NCBI GenBank assembly: GCA_900766895.1 | Contig: CAAFXF010000065.1 | Location: 1-60,741, forward strand | Length of the DNA: 60,741 bases | DNA from: Clostridia bacterium | Lineage (GTDB): Bacteria > Bacillota > Clostridia > Oscillospirales > Acutalibacteraceae | Direction: 5' to 3' | Shown here: piece by piece, positions 58,670-60,741 of the stretch | Layout: each line of letters begins with the position of its first letter | How positions within the stretch are numbered: position 1 is the stretch's first letter | Program-made: the position numbers and the translations under genes | Notes under the pieces: model-generated | What the model saw: the letters and a program-made list of their open reading frames with translations, nothing else | Told to the model about the DNA's origin: nothing | The model's database searches: none

Positions 58670-59299
58670 ATGAAATCATACACAGTGTATTTATTTAGGC
58701 ACGGACTGACCAAAGGAAATCTTAACGCACAGTATATAGGGCATACCGATTATCCTTTGTCCACATTTGGTATAGAACAGCTAAAATCAATCAACAAAGA
58801 GCACCCGTATCCGCAGGTGGATACCGTCTTTGTTTCACCGCTCAAAAGGGCAATGGAGTCGGCCGACATTATGTTCCCAAAAAATAACAAAATTGTAATA
58901 GATAACCTTATCGAATACAATTTCGGTGAATTTGAGGAGTGCACTGCCGAGGACCTGAAGGATAACGAGGATTTCAAAAATTGGCTTCACGGCGATATGA
59001 ATTCACGCCCGCCCTACGGCGAAAGCAATGCAGAATTTGTACAGCGCGTGTGCAAGGCTTTTGAGCAAATTGTGCAAGGCTGTATCGGTACGGGCACTCA
59101 AACCATTGCCATTGTGGCGCACGCAGGAGTGCTTATGACAATTCTATCCTGCTACGGCTTGCCGGAGGCACCGATGGCTCACTGGCAAATGGATGCAGGC
59201 TACGGCTTCAAGCTACGCATAACTCCGTCCGTTTGGATGCAGGGCAATAAGGTTGAGGTAATCGACACCGCCCCGCAGTCAATGCAGGATATGGAATAG
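58670..59299 (+). CDS. Histidine phosphatase (phosphoglycerate mutase-like)
   Basis: 209 residues from ATG 58670; a TTG at 58664 is also in frame, but AGGAGG spacing allows the ATG. Phosphohistidine motif FRHGLTKGN, VSPLKRAMESAD, the acid residue region EYNFGEFEE and second His in IVAHAGVL. This is the broad acid-phosphatase/PGM superfamily (PhoE/CobC-like); no cobalamin genes are near, so the substrate is open. Confidence 0.9.
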   Translation: MKSYTVYLFRHGLTKGNLNAQYIGHTDYPLSTFGIEQLKSINKEHPYPQVDTVFVSPLKRAMESADIMFPKNNKIVIDNLIEYNFGEFEECTAEDLKDNEDFKNWLHGDMNSRPPYGESNAEFVQRVCKAFEQIVQGCIGTGTQTIAIVAHAGVLMTILSCYGLPEAPMAHWQMDAGYGFKLRITPSVWMQGNKVEVIDTAPQSMQDME

Positions 59300-59306
59300 G
59301 TTTTGG

Positions 59307-59419
59307 TTTATCCCCTCAGTCACCTATGGTGACAGCTCCCCTTACCATAAGGGGAGCCTTTTTGCCTCCCCTTGTTTTTATCAAGGGGAGGTGGGTGCGT
59401 AGCACTCGGAGGGGATAAA
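59307..59419 (+). repeat. Full palindromic repeat element, copy D
   Basis: TTTATCCCCTCAGTCACC to GAGGGGATAAA, same orientation as copy A; the loop of the second stem is longer (CCTTGTTTTTATCAAGG). Confidence 0.9.
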
Positions 59420-59423
59420 AATT

Positions 59424-59458
59424 AAAGAGGTTTAGACTTTTATTGTCTAAACCTCTTT
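59424..59458 (-). terminator. Terminator of the surface protein gene
   Basis: AAAGAGGTTTAGAC / GTCTAAACCTCTTT stem directly after the stop codon, with T-rich flank. Confidence 0.85.
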
Positions 59459-59461
59459 TCA

Positions 59462-60741
59462 TTATACCTGTTGTGTATTGATTATATTCACTTGGTCGGT
59501 GGTGATTGTAACCAGATTTCCGTCTGCGTCAAGATAACTTAAATATCCTATCGCCACGTAGTTCATTGCACCCGTAAGGTTGCTCATATGCACAACATAC
59601 AAGCCCGATTGAGTTACGGTGTTAAATGTTGATACCATCGACTTATTGTTAAGCTCAAGCGGATATTCAACCGGATTAAAGGTGCTTGCCGCGCCATGCT
59701 TAAACGCAACGCCTGCGCCCTTAACCGTGCATCCGCTCGGCAGACCGACGCCGAGTATGAACGAGCCTGTTGTGCTTGCCTGATTGTATATGTAGTTAAG
59801 CTCAATAGCCGGTGCGGTATCGGAAGGTGTAGGTGCATCGGGATATACGCTGTCTATCGCATCGTACTGCGGATAAACGTTAACACGTCCCGCAAATCCA
59901 AAGCGAAGCTCGTTCAATGCTGCATTTTGGTCAAGCGCCCACCTGCCGTTTGTGTAACCAAGCTTTGCCGGAACAGGCGGAATGTACGGTGTCAAATCCG
60001 TAATGTTTGCCCATTCGGCAGCGCTCAAATTAATTCTTGCCTGCTCCTGCTCCGAATCGTTATAGAATGTGAGCGTTGCAGAATCAAGGATAATAAACCT
60101 TGCTTCAAGGTCTGTATTTGCCGTAATTACAACCGTGCAGGTTTTCTGGCTTGAAATAACACGCCTTGAATTTTTGTCAAACCATCCGTCAAAGTAGTAG
60201 CCTGAATTTGGGGTGGCGGTAAGTGTTACCGTTGTGCCATGGAGCAGGTGTCCGTCCCTGCCGGTTGTGTCGTTGTGACTTACCGTATATGTGCCGTTAT
60301 TTGCCTCCACGTCAAAGGTGAAGTACGGCACAAGCTGATTCATTTTTGTAAGTATTTCGGTAACGGCCTTGTCAATGGAGGTTTGCGGAAGCTCGCCCTG
60401 CTGAATGTTGGCATACTTTCTGCATGCCTCCTTTAAGGCATCAAGGCTTTCGCCCGAATAATCGTCGCTATTGTAGGCAATCGCCTTGTTAAGCGCAGCC
60501 GTAAGTGCGCTCATATCGGAGCCGTAGCCTGTTTTGTCGTAAGTCTCGTAATATCCGCAGTTGCAGTAATGCTTTGTGTAGCCCTGCTCGTTAGGAGTGC
60601 CCGCAACCACTGTATCCTTAAAGGTGTGGGCAATGGCTGTGTATTTAGCCTTGTAAACATAGTTGTCTATCGACAGGCCTGTTGCATTTGTCCACGAATC
60701 GAAGAAATAGTGATTTTCGCTGTCGGGTGCACGCTCCGGGA
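59462..60741 (-). CDS. C-terminal part of a large repeat-containing surface protein, 5' end cut by window edge
   Basis: The frame is open to the right edge; residues before the GTG at 60610 read KAKYTAIAHTFKDTVVAG and continue upstream. Visible parts: YCNCGYYE, a short Cys repeat module frequent in clostridial surface proteins, a helical segment (SALTAALNKAIAYNSDDY), a divergent InlB B-repeat (HGTTVTLTATPNSGYYFDGW to DLEARF), and a final beta-rich domain. No LPXTG motif or transmembrane anchor at the C-terminus, so attachment must lie in the missing part or the protein is secreted. Confidence 0.8.
   Translation of the reverse strand, partial: PERAPDSENHYFFDSWTNATGLSIDNYVYKAKYTAIAHTFKDTVVAGTPNEQGYTKHYCNCGYYETYDKTGYGSDMSALTAALNKAIAYNSDDYSGESLDALKEACRKYANIQQGELPQTSIDKAVTEILTKMNQLVPYFTFDVEANNGTYTVSHNDTTGRDGHLLHGTTVTLTATPNSGYYFDGWFDKNSRRVISSQKTCTVVITANTDLEARFIILDSATLTFYNDSEQEQARINLSAAEWANITDLTPYIPPVPAKLGYTNGRWALDQNAALNELRFGFAGRVNVYPQYDAIDSVYPDAPTPSDTAPAIELNYIYNQASTTGSFILGVGLPSGCTVKGAGVAFKHGAASTFNPVEYPLELNNKSMVSTFNTVTQSGLYVVHMSNLTGAMNYVAIGYLSYLDADGNLVTITTDQVNIINTQQV

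Overview
The window looks like a chromosomal segment of a low-to-mid GC, spore-forming, strictly fermentative Firmicute, most likely a gut Oscillospiraceae/Ruminococcaceae-type Clostridium. The reasons are HrcA/CIRCE control of dnaK, a spore cortex-lytic SleB, pyruvate formate-lyase with its activase, an ECF riboflavin transporter under an FMN riboswitch, strong Shine-Dalgarno (SD) sequences, TTGACA/TATAAT promoters, and many copies of a ~110-bp palindromic repeat (TTTATCCCCTC...GAGGGGATAAA). This is inference from gene content, not a database match.

Layout. 1-1.7 kb: 3' part of an O-acetylhomoserine sulfhydrylase gene, a DAK/FakA-like fragment gene and an orphan PqqD gene. 1.8-2.9 kb: a self-contained phage-type lysis cassette. 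3.3-8.0 kb: hrcA-grpE-dnaK-dnaJ behind a perfect CIRCE. 8.1-12.1 kb: a Cys-rich DUF134 regulator, pflB, a ProX-type editing deacylase and pflA, behind a perfect palindrome that contains the -35 box. 12.2-13.5 kb: a cytidylate-kinase-like protein and a LOG-family protein. 13.6-17.2 kb: galT, a PHP phosphatase and a GH27 alpha-galactosidase. 17.2-18.6 kb: an IS3-family element. 18.6-19.9 kb: rpsF-ssb-rpsR and a small DUF4250 gene that is below the usual ORF length cut-off. 20.0-22.8 kb: an ABC importer of the TrpXYZ type. 23-27.2 kb: a CehA-like PHP protein, a PI-PLC and a DUF1846 protein. 27.5-30 kb: ribU with FMN riboswitch, rsmE, and an OGG-type DNA glycosylase gene broken by one in-frame TAA. 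30-33.9 kb: a gene-free AT-rich dyad region, a sleB/ldh operon, thioredoxin and a CAP-domain protein. 34.1-40.4 kb: a purine salvage operon (xpt, BMP lipoprotein, nucleoside ABC transporter, hpt). 40.5-43.9 kb: a HAD phosphatase, DUF2207 and LemA proteins, and tRNA-Gly. 44-56 kb: the origin-proximal partition and translation cluster (serS, parB, parA, two parS sites, noc, rsmG, mnmG, mnmE, jag, yidC, yidD, rnpA, rpmH). 56.2-60.7 kb: VanZ-like protein, mtnN, an XRE regulator, a histidine phosphatase and the C-terminal part of a large surface protein.

How it works together. Several transcription units are complete and readable: heat-shock control by HrcA; anaerobic pyruvate cleavage (PflB needs the PflA radical activase) apparently co-transcribed with its likely regulator; nucleoside and base uptake feeding Xpt and Hpt; and chromosome segregation (ParA, ParB, parS) beside the conserved rpmH-to-rsmG operon. 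dnaA is not at its usual place next to rpmH. I found no obvious defence island or biosynthetic cluster. The most unusual items are the DUF134/pfl regulatory unit, the orphan lysis cassette, the membrane gene lodged between parA and parB, the large dyad at 30.0-30.15 kb with DnaA-box-like words, the stop-codon lesion in the DNA glycosylase gene, and the repeat family together with its associated hairpins.
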